A model generated the notes under the pieces. That model ran no database searches, had not been told where the DNA came from, and saw only the letters and a list, made by a program, of their open reading frames with translations. The translations under genes and the position numbers were made by a program. Source: Clostridiaceae bacterium (lineage in GTDB: Bacteria > Bacillota > Clostridia > Oscillospirales > Acutalibacteraceae). From it: DNA of 44,767 nucleotides. Shown here piece by piece: positions 1 to 7,694 of this stretch. Numbering within the stretch: the stretch's first letter is position 1; the number at the start of each line of letters is the position of its first letter. The stretch lies in assembly GCA_016295355.1 (NCBI GenBank), contig JAEDLK010000011.1, forward strand, positions 1-44,767, read 5' to 3'.

Positions 1-330
1 GGCCTTTTTAGGAGTCCAAGTACAGTTCGGATCCGGCTTAGACGGTGTACGGGGACCAGAAAACCCTCTGGCCTCACTGCGCTGCGGATGCTCCTGCATT
101 TCGGCACGCTTAATGCTCAAGCTAATTTTTCCGTCGTCGCCGATGGTCAAAACCTTCATGCGAACGGTATCGCCCATATGAATATGATCCTCAATACTGG
201 TTACATACGAGCGCGAAATCTCGGAAATATGAACCATGCCGGTTTTTCCGTCACCTAAATTGACAAAAGCACCGAATTTTGTAATGCCGGTAACCTTACC
301 TTCAACAATTTGTCCTACCTCAAGCTCCAT
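1..330 (-). CDS. S1-domain RNA-binding protein, YabR-like (3' end cut by window)
   Basis: Translation from the ATG at 330 begins MELEVGQIVEGKVTGITKFG and runs through one S1 OB-fold (about residues 1-70: VGQIVEGKV, GAFVNL, GMVHISEIS, KVLTIGDDGKISLSIK), then a polar basic tail that leaves the window. Single-S1 proteins of this type (B. subtilis YabR, general stress protein 13) bind RNA or ribosomes; the precise role is unsettled. A G-rich Shine-Dalgarno lies 10-15 bases upstream of the ATG. It follows divIC on the same strand, the same order as yabQ-divIC-yabR in Bacillus, which supports the YabR assignment. The C-terminus cannot be judged. Confidence 0.85.
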   Translation of the reverse strand, partial: MELEVGQIVEGKVTGITKFGAFVNLGDGKTGMVHISEISRSYVTSIEDHIHMGDTVRMKVLTIGDDGKISLSIKRAEMQEHPQRSEARGFSGPRTPSKPDPNCTWTPKKA

Positions 331-368
331 AAAACTGCCGATTCCCCCCTAAAATGATACGGCTGCAT

Positions 369-653
369 TCAGCTGCCGGAAATATCCACATACACCTGCT
401 CGTCCGCATAGACAAAGCCAAGGCGTTCACGGGCTGCCTTTTCAATGATCTTTGCTTCATTGCCGTCAGCTAAAAGCTCCTTGTACTGACTGATTTCGTA
501 ATCGGTCAAAGTGATTTGCTCCCTGCATTGTTCCAATTCCTTTTGTTTTTCGACCATATCACGCCAAAGGCCTGTCAAAGAGTAAAGCAAATAGCAAGAG
601 ACAGCCAAAACAAGGATGCGTAGAATGATACTTTTTCGTTTGGACTTTTTCAT
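369..653 (-). CDS. divIC: Septum formation initiator, DivIC/FtsB family
   Basis: A 94-residue protein with a short basic N-terminus, one membrane helix (about residues 10-28), a heptad-rich coiled coil (about 32-62, KQKELEQCREQITLTDYEISQYKELL in part) and the C-terminal block KAARERLGFVYADEQVY typical of DivIC/FtsB/FtsL-like septum initiators. These single-pass proteins act in the divisome between FtsL and the FtsW/PBP complex. AAAGGAAATG precedes the ATG. It sits between yabQ and the S1-domain gene, as in Bacillus. Family assignment is firm; DivIC rather than FtsL is inferred from gene order. Confidence 0.88.
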   Translation of the reverse strand: MKKSKRKSIILRILVLAVSCYLLYSLTGLWRDMVEKQKELEQCREQITLTDYEISQYKELLADGNEAKIIEKAARERLGFVYADEQVYVDISGS

Positions 654-684
654 CGCACATTTCCTTTTGAAACAATCCCATATC

Positions 685-1170
685 CTACTTTTGTTTAGTA
701 TACAACAACTGATAGCCTCGTTTCAAGAGTTTTTTGCAAGAATCACAACATTTTTTTCGTTTTTTTGCCTGATATAAACGAATTGTACCGGAAAAATACC
801 GTAAGCGTTCACCGATTCGCTCAAAAAAGTCAACACAACGCTCTGAGAATGATTTCAGGCTGCCAAAAAACCACTTAAACAAACAAAAGAAAAACTTTGA
901 TACCGTGAACCGAATAAGCGTGAATCCGCCGCCCATAAAGACTAACATATAACCTCGAATTTCTCCGTTACAGCGAGCAGAAAATAAGCAAAAGGAGCAA
1001 ACAGCCGCCACCACCCAAAGAATGACATCCTGAAAAAAGATTGCCGTCACGCTGCCGCCGTTCACAGTACGAATACCTCGAAACACATCGCATAGCAAGC
1101 ACAGCACACCGCCCAACAGCATGGCATAGAGTATATCGGTCAATTGTGCCGTTAAATTGATTTCCCACAT
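685..1170 (-). CDS. yabQ: Spore cortex biosynthesis protein YabQ
   Basis: A 161-residue protein starting MWEINLTAQLTDILYAMLLG, with hydrophobic segments at about residues 9-28, 44-63 and 72-95, then a basic, Cys-rich cytoplasmic tail (KKRKKCCDSCKKLLKRGYQ). This is the profile of YabQ, a membrane protein of the forespore outer membrane made under sigma-E in Bacillus and needed for cortex formation. The LCDVFRGIR motif near residue 26-34 is characteristic. It starts 2 bases after the stop of yabP, so the two are probably co-translated. Confidence 0.85.
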   Translation of the reverse strand: MWEINLTAQLTDILYAMLLGGVLCLLCDVFRGIRTVNGGSVTAIFFQDVILWVVAAVCSFCLFSARCNGEIRGYMLVFMGGGFTLIRFTVSKFFFCLFKWFFGSLKSFSERCVDFFERIGERLRYFSGTIRLYQAKKRKKCCDSCKKLLKRGYQLLYTKQK

Positions 1171-1172
1171 AC

Positions 1173-1451
1173 CTACCGAAACAGCCTTGATAGCAGGCTC
1201 TCCTTCCCTGCTTTTTCATTCACATAAACAAGAGCCGTTATGTGACCGCTGATTTCAGCATCGCCGGTTTCAGTGCGAAAAGACACGATTTTCAAATTGT
1301 GACCCCTTATATTCAGTTGGCCGACAACCGTTTGCAAGTCAATCGCTTCACCGTTATATCCTAATACTTCTCGGACGCCGGACAGGCGCAACTCCTGCCG
1401 ACCAATCAGTGAAACATCGTGACGCATGGTTTGTTGTTCCTCTTGTATCAT
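1173..1451 (-). CDS. yabP: Sporulation protein YabP
   Basis: A 92-residue YabP/YqfC-family protein. Visible family marks are the N-terminal HDVSLIGRQELRLSGVREVLGYNGEAIDL stretch (read in parts) and the mid-protein GQLNIRGHNLKIVSFRTETGDAEISGHI. In Bacillus yabP is a sigma-E gene in an operon with yabQ and is needed for cortex assembly. The start at 1451 follows GGGGTGTTTTT, a moderate ribosome site; the internal Met at residue 9 (MRHDVSL) is a possible alternative that would match shorter homologues. The gene is followed directly by yabQ. Confidence 0.85.
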   Translation of the reverse strand: MIQEEQQTMRHDVSLIGRQELRLSGVREVLGYNGEAIDLQTVVGQLNIRGHNLKIVSFRTETGDAEISGHITALVYVNEKAGKESLLSRLFR

Positions 1452-1490
1452 AAAAACACCCCAGAATAATATATTCCCGGGTGCCGACCG

Positions 1491-1739
1491 CTATTCCTCA
1501 CTAATCAATCTATACAGAGAAGCTGCCTCATCTTTTTTAACCGTCTCACTAACGCTTAACACCTCAAAAGTCACCTTATGTCCGCCGAAAGAAACGGTAA
1601 TTCGATCTCCGATTTTCACTTCATAAGAAGCCCTGACCGGCTTATCACCTACAAAAACACGGCCGGCATCGCAGGCCTCGTTGGCAATGGTTCTGCGTTT
1701 AATAATGCGAGAGACCTTTAAATATTTGTCTAATCTCAT
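1491..1739 (-). CDS. S4-domain RNA-binding protein, RlbA/HslR (YabO) type
   Basis: The start chosen at 1739 (MRLDKYLKVSRIIKRRTIAN) is preceded by GGAG with 7-base spacing; the longer reading frame adds only an unconserved MVFVWRTT. The 82-residue protein is essentially one S4 domain: LDKYLKVSRIIKRRTIANEAC, AGRVFVGDKPVRASYEVKIGDRI. YabO/HslR-like proteins bind structured rRNA; the E. coli homologue Hsp15 binds stalled 50S subunits. Position between the HU gene and yabP matches yabN-yabO-yabP of Bacillus. A terminator lies between it and HU, so it may need its own promoter. Confidence 0.85.
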   Translation of the reverse strand: MRLDKYLKVSRIIKRRTIANEACDAGRVFVGDKPVRASYEVKIGDRITVSFGGHKVTFEVLSVSETVKKDEAASLYRLISEE

Positions 1740-1762
1740 AGTCGTTCTCCAAACAAAAACCA

Positions 1763-1785
1763 AGCCACCCGTATACCGGGTGGCT
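1763..1785 (-). terminator. Intrinsic terminator downstream of the HU gene
   Basis: A 9-bp perfect stem (AGCCACCCG/CGGGTGGCT, arms 1763-1771 and 1777-1785) with a 5-base loop is followed on the minus strand by TGGTTTTTG. It lies 16 bases after the HU stop codon and ahead of the S4 gene, so it probably ends an abundant HU transcript. Confidence 0.8.
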
Positions 1786-1801
1786 ACGATTTAATCACGA
1801 A

Positions 1802-2071
1802 TTAGATAGCATCCTTGAAAGCCTTACCTGCTTTGAAAACAGGAGCCTTAGAAGCAGCAATCGTGATCTTTGCCTTGGTCTGCGGATTGATGCCGGTTCT
1901 TGCAGCACGCTTACGGGTTTCAAAAGTACCGAAGCCAACCAAAGAAACTTTGTTGTCGTTCTTCAACTCAACCTCGATAGTTTCGATGAAAGCAGCCAAA
2001 GCTTTCTCAGCATCCTTCTTGGCGATGCCTGCCTTTTCAGCCATAGCGGCTACCAATTCACTTTTGTTCAT
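1802..2071 (-). CDS. hup: HU family DNA-binding protein
   Basis: Starting at the ATG at 2071 (MNKSELVAAMAEKAGIAKKD) behind a strong GGAGG site, the product is 89 residues, the usual HU length. The HU signature is complete: helical N-terminal dimer body, then VSLVGFGTFETRKRAARTG leading into the DNA-binding arm with INPQTKAKITI and the intercalating Pro (NPQT), and the C-terminal APVFKAGKAFKDAI. HU bends and compacts DNA non-specifically. The longer frame to 2158 would overlap mazG and lacks homology. Its own terminator suggests separate, strong expression. Confidence 0.95.
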   Translation of the reverse strand: MNKSELVAAMAEKAGIAKKDAEKALAAFIETIEVELKNDNKVSLVGFGTFETRKRAARTGINPQTKAKITIAASKAPVFKAGKAFKDAI

Positions 2072-2123
2072 TAGAAAAACCTCCATTAAATAATTTTCAA
2101 CAGTTTTACAACTGCTTGAAACA

Positions 2124-2894
2124 TCATGACCCTTCAAAAAGGGAACGCTGTTCGGCATGAGGCAAATCAGTTAAATCTTGACCGTCAGCATTCAAACGCA
2201 ACTCAACTTCACGAAAGCGGTCGGCAAAATCAGTTACCGTACGGCTGAGAGCCTCTTCACAGTCGATATCATACTGCCTAGCATACGCCACAACAGAAAA
2301 AAGCAACCGGCCGATTGAGGCTTTATCGGGCTGTTTAAGTGCCAAAGAAAAGGATTGGTGCATCAAATCAGAAAAGTACGGCTCATCCTCACGGCCAACG
2401 CCGGCTTTACCGGCACGGCGTTGTACCTTGGCACAACGCATCAAGGCAGGAAAAGCAACCGGTACGCTGTCAACGGTAGAACTGAAGGTATCCTGTGACT
2501 TTTCAACCCGTTTGAGGGCATCCCAATTTTCAAGCACCTTTTCGGTCGTATCGGCCTTGACGTCTCCGAACACATGTGGATGACGAAAGATCAGTTTTTC
2601 ACATAGCTCATCCACCACATCATCAAAGGAGAACTGCTTGTCCTCCTCCGCCATCACAGCATGAAGCAGTAATTGCAACAGTACATCTCCCAATTCTTCA
2701 CGCAAGCCGAGCATATCGCCACGATCAATCGCATCCACGGCCTCATAGGCCTCTTCCAAAAAATTGTTGCGAATGCTTTCATGGGTCTGCGCTCTATCCC
2801 ACGGGCAACCGTTTGGAGCCCGCAAAAGACGGATAATCTCCAATAGTTGCTCATAGCTGTATTTGCCATTCGTTGCACGATAAAATGTTACCAT
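2124..2894 (-). CDS. mazG: MazG-like nucleoside triphosphate pyrophosphohydrolase
   Basis: A 256-residue protein with two MazG-type all-alpha NTP-PPase modules. The first carries the metal-binding pattern CPWDRAQTHESIRNNFLEEAYEAVDAI and LREELGDVLLQLLLHA (EExxE and ExxD motifs, about residues 31-85); HPHVFGD follows at about 104-110, and the second half is more degenerate. MazG cleaves NTPs to NMP and pyrophosphate, cleansing pools and influencing (p)ppGpp levels. AGGAGAAGAT precedes the ATG. It lies downstream of the spoVB-like gene, as yabN follows yabM in Bacillus; Bacillus YabN has an extra N-terminal methylase-like domain that is absent here. Confidence 0.9.
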   Translation of the reverse strand: MVTFYRATNGKYSYEQLLEIIRLLRAPNGCPWDRAQTHESIRNNFLEEAYEAVDAIDRGDMLGLREELGDVLLQLLLHAVMAEEDKQFSFDDVVDELCEKLIFRHPHVFGDVKADTTEKVLENWDALKRVEKSQDTFSSTVDSVPVAFPALMRCAKVQRRAGKAGVGREDEPYFSDLMHQSFSLALKQPDKASIGRLLFSVVAYARQYDIDCEEALSRTVTDFADRFREVELRLNADGQDLTDLPHAEQRSLFEGS

Positions 2895-2981
2895 ATCTTC
2901 TCCTAAAAATCAATATCTATTCCAATACTTTTCACAAAAATACGAAAATTTGGCAAAGAAATTAGGCAATCTATCCAAAAA

Positions 2982-4694
2982 TCAGCGAATTAAGTGCAAT
3001 TTTAGCATAATATGCGCTAACTTCTTGCCCATCGGAAATTCTTCCACATCCTCAACCGTCAAAGTACGCAAGGCAAAAATCAGTCCTGCATACACCAAAA
3101 CCGCCACAACCACGCTGATAGCGACGATCATCAGCGTACCGAATTGGCGTGCATTCAGATAGGCAGAAACGAAATAAGCGGCCACTCCGCTACACAACGA
3201 AGCGATGAACGGTTTGAGCATGGTGGACTTAAAATCAGGCATAACGCCGGTATATCGAATCAAACATACCATATTAGCAATCAGCAGGTATAAATAACAA
3301 ACTGCCGTGCCAACCGGCACTCCCTTAATATTCAAGGCAGGACGGCCGACTAACAAGAAGTTTACCAATATTTTCAAAGTTGCCCCCACGGCAATATTTT
3401 TTACAGGCGTCATTGGTTTACCAATGGCTTGTAACATACTGTTAATGGGAACCGAAATGGATGAAAATACCGAAGCAATGCCAAGCGTGGCTAACAGCGT
3501 CGATCCGATTTCAACAGAAGCCACATCACCGTACAACAGCTTCATTAAGTACGGACTGATGGAAACAATGCCGATGCCGGCCGGAATGGCGATAATGGCA
3601 ATCAGTCGCAGAATCTTATCAATACTCTTTTTCACATTGTTCTTATCGTGCTGTACCCAGTAGGTGGTCAAAATCGGAATGGCTCCAATGCCAAGGGTTG
3701 TGGTTAAGGTGGGAATGATGTTGTAAATAGCATATGCCTCTCCCCGAATGCCGTATAAAAAAGTCGGCATCGTAGCGGCCGTCAGCGCTTCCTTGGCCGT
3801 GCTGTTATAATCAGCAATGGAGTTGGCATAAAGCTGACTGATATACTCATAGGAAGACAACATAACGTTCTTTAACTGCCATTTGACCATGGTGGTATCG
3901 ATCAACAGCGTGATATTATTGGCCAGTGAGCTTAAAACCACCGGCACGGCCATGGCAATCAATGCTTTCACAATCACGCGGTCAGGTCTGGAAGGTGGTG
4001 ACTGCTCCAGCATGGCAGGTGTAATCGGGTCGCCCACTCGTTTGTGGCGAATCACCAAGTACAAGGTGCCGGCAATTGTGCCGATCATGATACCGCCCAA
4101 AGCACCTGCAGCGGCAAAGGCCACATTGCCGGTCAGTTTCAAAATAAGGTAAGCCAATCCGTAGCCTAAAATCAGCTTTCCCAGTGCCTCGATAATATCA
4201 GAAACCGCCGTTGGGTACATATTACGCATTCCTTCGTAATACCCACGGTAGGCAGACATCAAACAACAAAACAGAATAGCCGGCGCCACAGCCAAAACGC
4301 AAACAGCAATATAGCCGGCATCCGTGGCGTTGCTGGTGGTTACCTTAGCAAAGGGATAAATAGCCAGCAAAATAACCGTCAAACCTGTTAAACCGGTTGT
4401 CAAAAAGGCCTTGCGTGATAAATGAAGCATTTGATGGGCTTCTTTATAGTGAGAGGATGCCATATTTTCGGCAACCAACCGAGATACAGCGACCGGTAAA
4501 CCGGCCATAGACAGCGCATAGATTGGCAAAAACAAATCATATGCCGAAGAAAAATATCCAAAGCCTAAAGTACCGATTAAATGCTTCAGCGGAATCTTAA
4601 ACACGGCGCCGATGATCTTAACAACAATGGCGCTTGTCAAGAGAATGACAGCGCTGTATTCAAAATTCTGCGGCGATTGGCGTCGTTGCTTCAT
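2982..4694 (-). CDS. SpoVB/MurJ-type polysaccharide flippase (MOP superfamily)
   Basis: A 570-residue integral membrane protein with about 14 hydrophobic segments, beginning with the family's start FEYSAVILLTSAIVVKIIGAVFKIPLKHLIG. LFLPIYALSMAGLPVAVSRLVAE and the duplicated MATE-like halves mark it as a SpoVB/PST-family lipid-linked-sugar exporter. SpoVB of Bacillus is needed for spore cortex peptidoglycan; YabM, a close relative, sits at this chromosomal place. Whether this copy serves cortex synthesis or vegetative export cannot be told from sequence. It overlaps the upstream nucleosidase gene by 4 bp (ATGA), implying coupled translation. Confidence 0.87.
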   Translation of the reverse strand: MKQRRQSPQNFEYSAVILLTSAIVVKIIGAVFKIPLKHLIGTLGFGYFSSAYDLFLPIYALSMAGLPVAVSRLVAENMASSHYKEAHQMLHLSRKAFLTTGLTGLTVILLAIYPFAKVTTSNATDAGYIAVCVLAVAPAILFCCLMSAYRGYYEGMRNMYPTAVSDIIEALGKLILGYGLAYLILKLTGNVAFAAAGALGGIMIGTIAGTLYLVIRHKRVGDPITPAMLEQSPPSRPDRVIVKALIAMAVPVVLSSLANNITLLIDTTMVKWQLKNVMLSSYEYISQLYANSIADYNSTAKEALTAATMPTFLYGIRGEAYAIYNIIPTLTTTLGIGAIPILTTYWVQHDKNNVKKSIDKILRLIAIIAIPAGIGIVSISPYLMKLLYGDVASVEIGSTLLATLGIASVFSSISVPINSMLQAIGKPMTPVKNIAVGATLKILVNFLLVGRPALNIKGVPVGTAVCYLYLLIANMVCLIRYTGVMPDFKSTMLKPFIASLCSGVAAYFVSAYLNARQFGTLMIVAISVVVAVLVYAGLIFALRTLTVEDVEEFPMGKKLAHIMLKLHLIR

Positions 4695-5395
4695 AGGTTA
4701 CCGTCCTTTGTCAAAGCGTCGATGACCGTTTCGGCTACCCCACACAGTTCGCCCGCCAAAACAGAAGATTGTTCCCGATAGGTTTCGTTTGCATGATCCC
4801 CGGCATCGTCGGAAATCTTGCGAAGGCAAAGAAACGGAATATGGCTGTTGTGGCAAACAGAGGCAATGGCGGCCGATTCCATATCACAAGACATACCGTT
4901 TAATTGCTTTATCAACATCGAACGGCGGTTTTCGTCACAAACAAAGCAATCCCCCGTAAGAGCCGTACCGACGGCTATGCCCGGCAATAATCGAGCAGCA
5001 AAGGAAAGAACGGCTGGATCTGTCCGATACATATCAGTCTGTCCGGGTTTCTCGGCGGGTTGATAGCCGAGCGGGGTTAAGTCGAAGTCATGCTCGGCAA
5101 AACAGTCCGCCAGCATAAATTCGCCTTTACGAACACCGGAAAGACCGCCGGAATAGCCATAATTAAAGACGAAATCACAACCATGGTCAATCGCCCACAT
5201 GGTTGCAGCCGCCGCATTCACTTTGCCGATGCCGCTGCAAACAATCATGACCGACGTTCCGTTGACCATAAAGGATTGACAAGTTGAAAACGGGGATGAT
5301 ACATCCTTGGCGCCCCACCTTGCCAGCGCCGGTTTCAAAATGACATATTCATCAGGATCGGCCACCAAAACAGCCAGTTGGTTCATTGTTTTCAC
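4691..5395 (-). CDS. Nucleoside phosphorylase/MTA-SAH nucleosidase-like protein
   Basis: A 234-residue PNP/UDP-family protein: AVLVADPDEYVILKPAL at the N-terminus, VCSGIGKVNAAAATMWAI (phosphate/ribose loop, about residues 53-70), NYGYSGGLSGVRKGEFMLAD, LTGDCFVCDENRR, CDMESAAIASVCHNSHIPFLCLRKISDDAGDHA. The MESAAIA and SDDAG elements are the ribose- and base-contacting motifs of MtnN-type enzymes that split 5'-methylthioadenosine and S-adenosylhomocysteine; the odd N-terminus means a related specificity (for example another nucleoside) is possible. It is translationally coupled to the spoVB-like gene, an arrangement with no obvious metabolic logic. Confidence 0.8.
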   Translation of the reverse strand: MKTMNQLAVLVADPDEYVILKPALARWGAKDVSSPFSTCQSFMVNGTSVMIVCSGIGKVNAAAATMWAIDHGCDFVFNYGYSGGLSGVRKGEFMLADCFAEHDFDLTPLGYQPAEKPGQTDMYRTDPAVLSFAARLLPGIAVGTALTGDCFVCDENRRSMLIKQLNGMSCDMESAAIASVCHNSHIPFLCLRKISDDAGDHANETYREQSSVLAGELCGVAETVIDALTKDGNL

Positions 5396-5435
5396 TCCGT
5401 TTTTATTAAATCACGTAAAACAAAAGAACAGCAAA

Positions 5436-5452
5436 GGCGGCTTGATGCCGCC
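5436..5452 (-). terminator. Probable terminator after the zinc-ribbon gene
   Basis: GGCGGC/GCCGCC stem with a 5-base loop lies 37 bases past the stop of the 5489-5872 gene; on the minus strand it is followed by TTTGCTGTTCTTTTG, a broken T tract, so termination may be imperfect. Confidence 0.5.
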
Positions 5453-5488
5453 CTCTGTAAAACGTATCCCAATCAAAAGCGCAAAAGA

Positions 5489-5872
5489 TTAAGCCTCGCG
5501 ATCCGATTCAATAATCAGGCGTTCACCGCAATATGAGCAAAAGACTGCCTTTTTGTCAACCGATTCACCGCAGGTCGGGCAAAGACGCTGATTCTTCTCT
5601 TTTGCCAGCACTTCCTTGGCCTCTTCAATTTCCTCTAAGCGATTGCGAATAACTTCAACAGCCGCATTGATATTATCTTCATTGGCAGAGCCGCCGACAA
5701 CCGATTCATAAAAAACACGACCGAGTGCCTCATACTCACTGTTCAGCTTGCCTTCCAACGAATACAAATCAAACTTCTTTTTTTGAATGGAAACGGCCTT
5801 TTCCGTGCCCTTTGCCACAGTGTTAAGGGCTGACTTTGCCTTTTCAAGAGCGCTGTTTACATCAAATTCCAT
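5489..5872 (-). CDS. Small coiled-coil protein with C-terminal zinc ribbon
   Basis: With the start at 5872 (MEFDVNSALEKAKSALNTVA, GGGAGGG 7 bases upstream) the product is 127 residues. The N-terminal 90 residues are charged and helical (FDLYSLEGKLNSEYEALGRVFYESV, then EVIRNRLEEIEEAKEVLAKEK), and residues 102-121 form a zinc ribbon, CPTCGESVDKKAVFCSYCGE (two CxxC knuckles). Such proteins are common and uncharacterised in Clostridia; the helical part resembles zinc-ribbon proteins that associate with membranes or stress systems. No function is claimed. It is a single-gene unit with its own terminator. Confidence 0.75.
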   Translation of the reverse strand: MEFDVNSALEKAKSALNTVAKGTEKAVSIQKKKFDLYSLEGKLNSEYEALGRVFYESVVGGSANEDNINAAVEVIRNRLEEIEEAKEVLAKEKNQRLCPTCGESVDKKAVFCSYCGERLIIESDREA

Positions 5873-5936
5873 TAGAAGCCCTCCCATTGATTGATATTAG
5901 TAGTATAGCACATTCTTTCGATCATTTCAAGGGGTT

Positions 5937-7382
5937 TTACGACCCTGTGCTTCTTAAATCCAATTTTGCCAGTCCGGCCTCTGATGTTTCTTTATACCGT
6001 TTTGACAAATCAAGACCGGTTTCGTACATCGTTAGAATCACATGGTCCAGTGAAATTTTTCGTGTATCGCTTAAAAAGTTAGCCAGCGTCACGGCGTTAA
6101 TAGCTCTCATGGCCGCTACGGCATTTCGTTCAATACATGGAATTTGCACCAAGCCGCAGACAGGGTCACAGGTCAACCCTAAATGATGCTCAATGGCAAT
6201 TTCGGCGGCATATTCGATTTGATCCAATCTTAAATGAAACAGCTCGGCCAAGGCGGCTGATGCCATGGCACAGGCACTGCCGATTTCAGCTTGGCAACCG
6301 CACTCGGCACCGGAAATAGAGGCGTTGCGCCGAATTAAATTGCCGATTAATCCGGCAGTTTCCAGGGCGTGAATGATGTCGTCATCGGATAAGTGCCGTG
6401 AAAGCTGCTCATGATACAGCACCGCCGGAAGAACACCGGCCGAACCGCAGGTCGGAGCCGTTACAACGGTGCCGCCGGAGGCATTCTCCTCACTAACTGC
6501 AAAGGCATAAGCACAAACCGTACGCGTTTCTCTTGTCTCGGGGCTTTCGTCCATATGGTTTTGGTGATATAAATGACCGGCTTTTCGAACCACATTCAGT
6601 CCGCCCGGTAAAGTACCGCCGGCTTCAAGTCCGCGTATGATGCTGGTTTTCATCTGCCGCCAAACATGGAGCATAGATTGTCTAAAGTTCTGATTTTCAT
6701 GGTGCTCGACATATTGCCAAAGTCGCCAGTTCCGTTCTTTACAAGTGGTCGCTACGCCGGCAAAGGTGGTATCCTGATACACAATCGGCTTATTCGGCAA
6801 TTTTTGTCCCTTAAATAAAATATCACCACCGCCGATGCTGTAAGCACGACATTTCCTTAACAGATTCCCATTACGGTACGCCGAAAGGTCCATTGTATTT
6901 TGATGCTCAATTGCTGTATCAAGCGGAGCAAAATGGATCTCTGTTTTGATGGGTGACAAGGTTTCACGGATAATTGCATCGGTTGCATGGCCGTGTCCGG
7001 TCATAGCCAGTGAGCCGTACAGCGTGATACAAAAGGCATCGGCCGAAGGATTTTCAAAACGGAATTGTCGGCAAATGCGCTCCGGGCCGATGGTATGAGA
7101 ACTGGATGGTCCTCGTCCTATTTTATACAAATCGGTGATCGAATACATACCGTTTGGCTGTTGCTTCAAAAAAGGACGTTTGGTCGATGTTTGGTCGCTG
7201 AAGGACAGAAAGCTCTCACGGAATAGCGTTATTAACTGTAACAAATTTTCAGCCGACGGCTCAGACAAACCGTTTTCCCATTTTGATACGGCCCGGTTGG
7301 TGACCCCAAGACGGTCGGCTAACTGCTGCTGCGTCAAATGATGTTCCCTGCGAATGGTCTTGATTAGTTTTTCAACATCCAT
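5937..7382 (-). CDS. L-serine dehydratase (iron-sulfur, single chain) with N-terminal XRE HTH
   Basis: A 481-residue fusion. Residues 1-60 are an XRE/Cro HTH (LTQQQLADRLGVTNRAVSKW, residues 16-35). Residues 79-481 are a one-chain iron-sulfur serine ammonia-lyase: LYKIGRGPSSSHTIGP (85-100), LYGSLAMTGHGHATD, PTCGSAGVLPAVLYH, SGAECGCQAEIGSACAMA and CDPVCGLVQIPCIERNA, the last two carrying the cluster and active-site Cys residues. The enzyme turns L-serine into pyruvate and ammonia and is oxygen-sensitive. A GGAGG site is positioned before the ATG at 7382. The fused HTH suggests the enzyme represses or senses its own expression; dyads that could be operators lie just upstream. It is divergent from the lysine operon. 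Confidence 0.9.
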   Translation of the reverse strand: MDVEKLIKTIRREHHLTQQQLADRLGVTNRAVSKWENGLSEPSAENLLQLITLFRESFLSFSDQTSTKRPFLKQQPNGMYSITDLYKIGRGPSSSHTIGPERICRQFRFENPSADAFCITLYGSLAMTGHGHATDAIIRETLSPIKTEIHFAPLDTAIEHQNTMDLSAYRNGNLLRKCRAYSIGGGDILFKGQKLPNKPIVYQDTTFAGVATTCKERNWRLWQYVEHHENQNFRQSMLHVWRQMKTSIIRGLEAGGTLPGGLNVVRKAGHLYHQNHMDESPETRETRTVCAYAFAVSEENASGGTVVTAPTCGSAGVLPAVLYHEQLSRHLSDDDIIHALETAGLIGNLIRRNASISGAECGCQAEIGSACAMASAALAELFHLRLDQIEYAAEIAIEHHLGLTCDPVCGLVQIPCIERNAVAAMRAINAVTLANFLSDTRKISLDHVILTMYETGLDLSKRYKETSEAGLAKLDLRSTGS

Positions 7383-7403
7383 GGAAATATCGCCTCCTAT
7401 ATC

Positions 7404-7433
7404 ATCTTAGCCGTTATAGAACTGTTTAGTCAA
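7404..7433 (-). promoter_or_regulatory. Predicted sigma-A promoter of the serine dehydratase gene
   Basis: On the minus strand, TTGACT (7433-7428) and TAAGAT (7409-7404) are separated by 18 bp, about 22 bp upstream of the ATG at 7382. Confidence 0.55.
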
Positions 7434-7443
7434 GACAAACACA

Positions 7444-7475
7444 GATAAAATATATCAACCAACAGTTGATTTATC
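7444..7475. promoter_or_regulatory. Dyad, candidate operator for the HTH-serine dehydratase
   Basis: ATCAAC-N5-GTTGAT (7454-7459 and 7465-7470) is embedded in a longer imperfect dyad whose outer arms are GATAAA (7444-7449) and TTTATC (7470-7475). It is centred about 30 bp upstream of the predicted -35 box of the serine dehydratase gene, a place suited to an activator or an upstream repressor site for an XRE-type dimer. Assignment to that HTH is inference. Confidence 0.4.
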
Positions 7476-7503
7476 TCACAACATATAGTCGGGCAAACAT
7501 ATA

Positions 7504-7525
7504 CTGTCATAGATCCTAATGACAG
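7504..7525. promoter_or_regulatory. Inverted repeat between the divergent serine dehydratase and dap genes
   Basis: CTGTCAT (7504-7510) and ATGACAG (7519-7525) form a perfect 7-bp inverted repeat with an 8-bp spacer, centre-to-centre 15 bp, in the 326-bp divergent region. It is not followed by a T tract, so a protein site is more likely than a terminator. Confidence 0.35.
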
Positions 7526-7604
7526 AACGAAAGCGTATTGACAATATCAGATAAGTGAACACACCGGCAAACATGTTGTAATGATGGTTTTTATCAGAAA
7601 TTCA

Positions 7605-7633
7605 TTGACATTTCTTTTGTTCTCATGTAAAAT
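7605..7633 (+). promoter_or_regulatory. Strong sigma-A promoter of the dapA-ddh-lysA operon
   Basis: TTGACA (7605-7610), 17-bp spacer, TAAAAT (7628-7633). The predicted transcription start is near 7640, leaving a leader of about 55-70 bases before the first start codons. Confidence 0.8.
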
Positions 7634-7635
7634 AA

Positions 7636-7674
7636 TAGACAATGTAAGGGATAGGATTGTCTATCCCGTTTTTT
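7636..7674 (+). promoter_or_regulatory. Terminator-like hairpin with a competing dyad in the dap leader
   Basis: GGGATAG (7648-7654) and CTATCCC (7661-7667) form a 7-bp stem with a 6-base loop followed by GTTTTTT, the form of an intrinsic terminator, directly after the promoter. A second perfect 8-bp inverted repeat, TAGACAAT (7636-7643) and ATTGTCTA (7656-7663), overlaps its 3' arm, so the two pairings exclude each other in RNA. Because the predicted start is near 7640 the second dyad would be partly untranscribed and may instead be a DNA operator over the start site. Either reading points to regulated entry into the lysine operon. Confidence 0.5.
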
Positions 7675-7694
7675 CGTATACCAATAGGAAAGAT

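Noticed and set aside
1802..2158. Longer HU reading frame starting at 2158
   Set aside because: The extra 29 residues overlap mazG, lack homology, and the internal ATG at 2071 has the strong ribosome site.
4691..5395. Futalosine hydrolase (menaquinone pathway) as identity of the nucleosidase
   Set aside because: No other mqn genes are nearby and the MESAAIA/SDDAG motifs fit the MtnN group at least as well; left unnamed.
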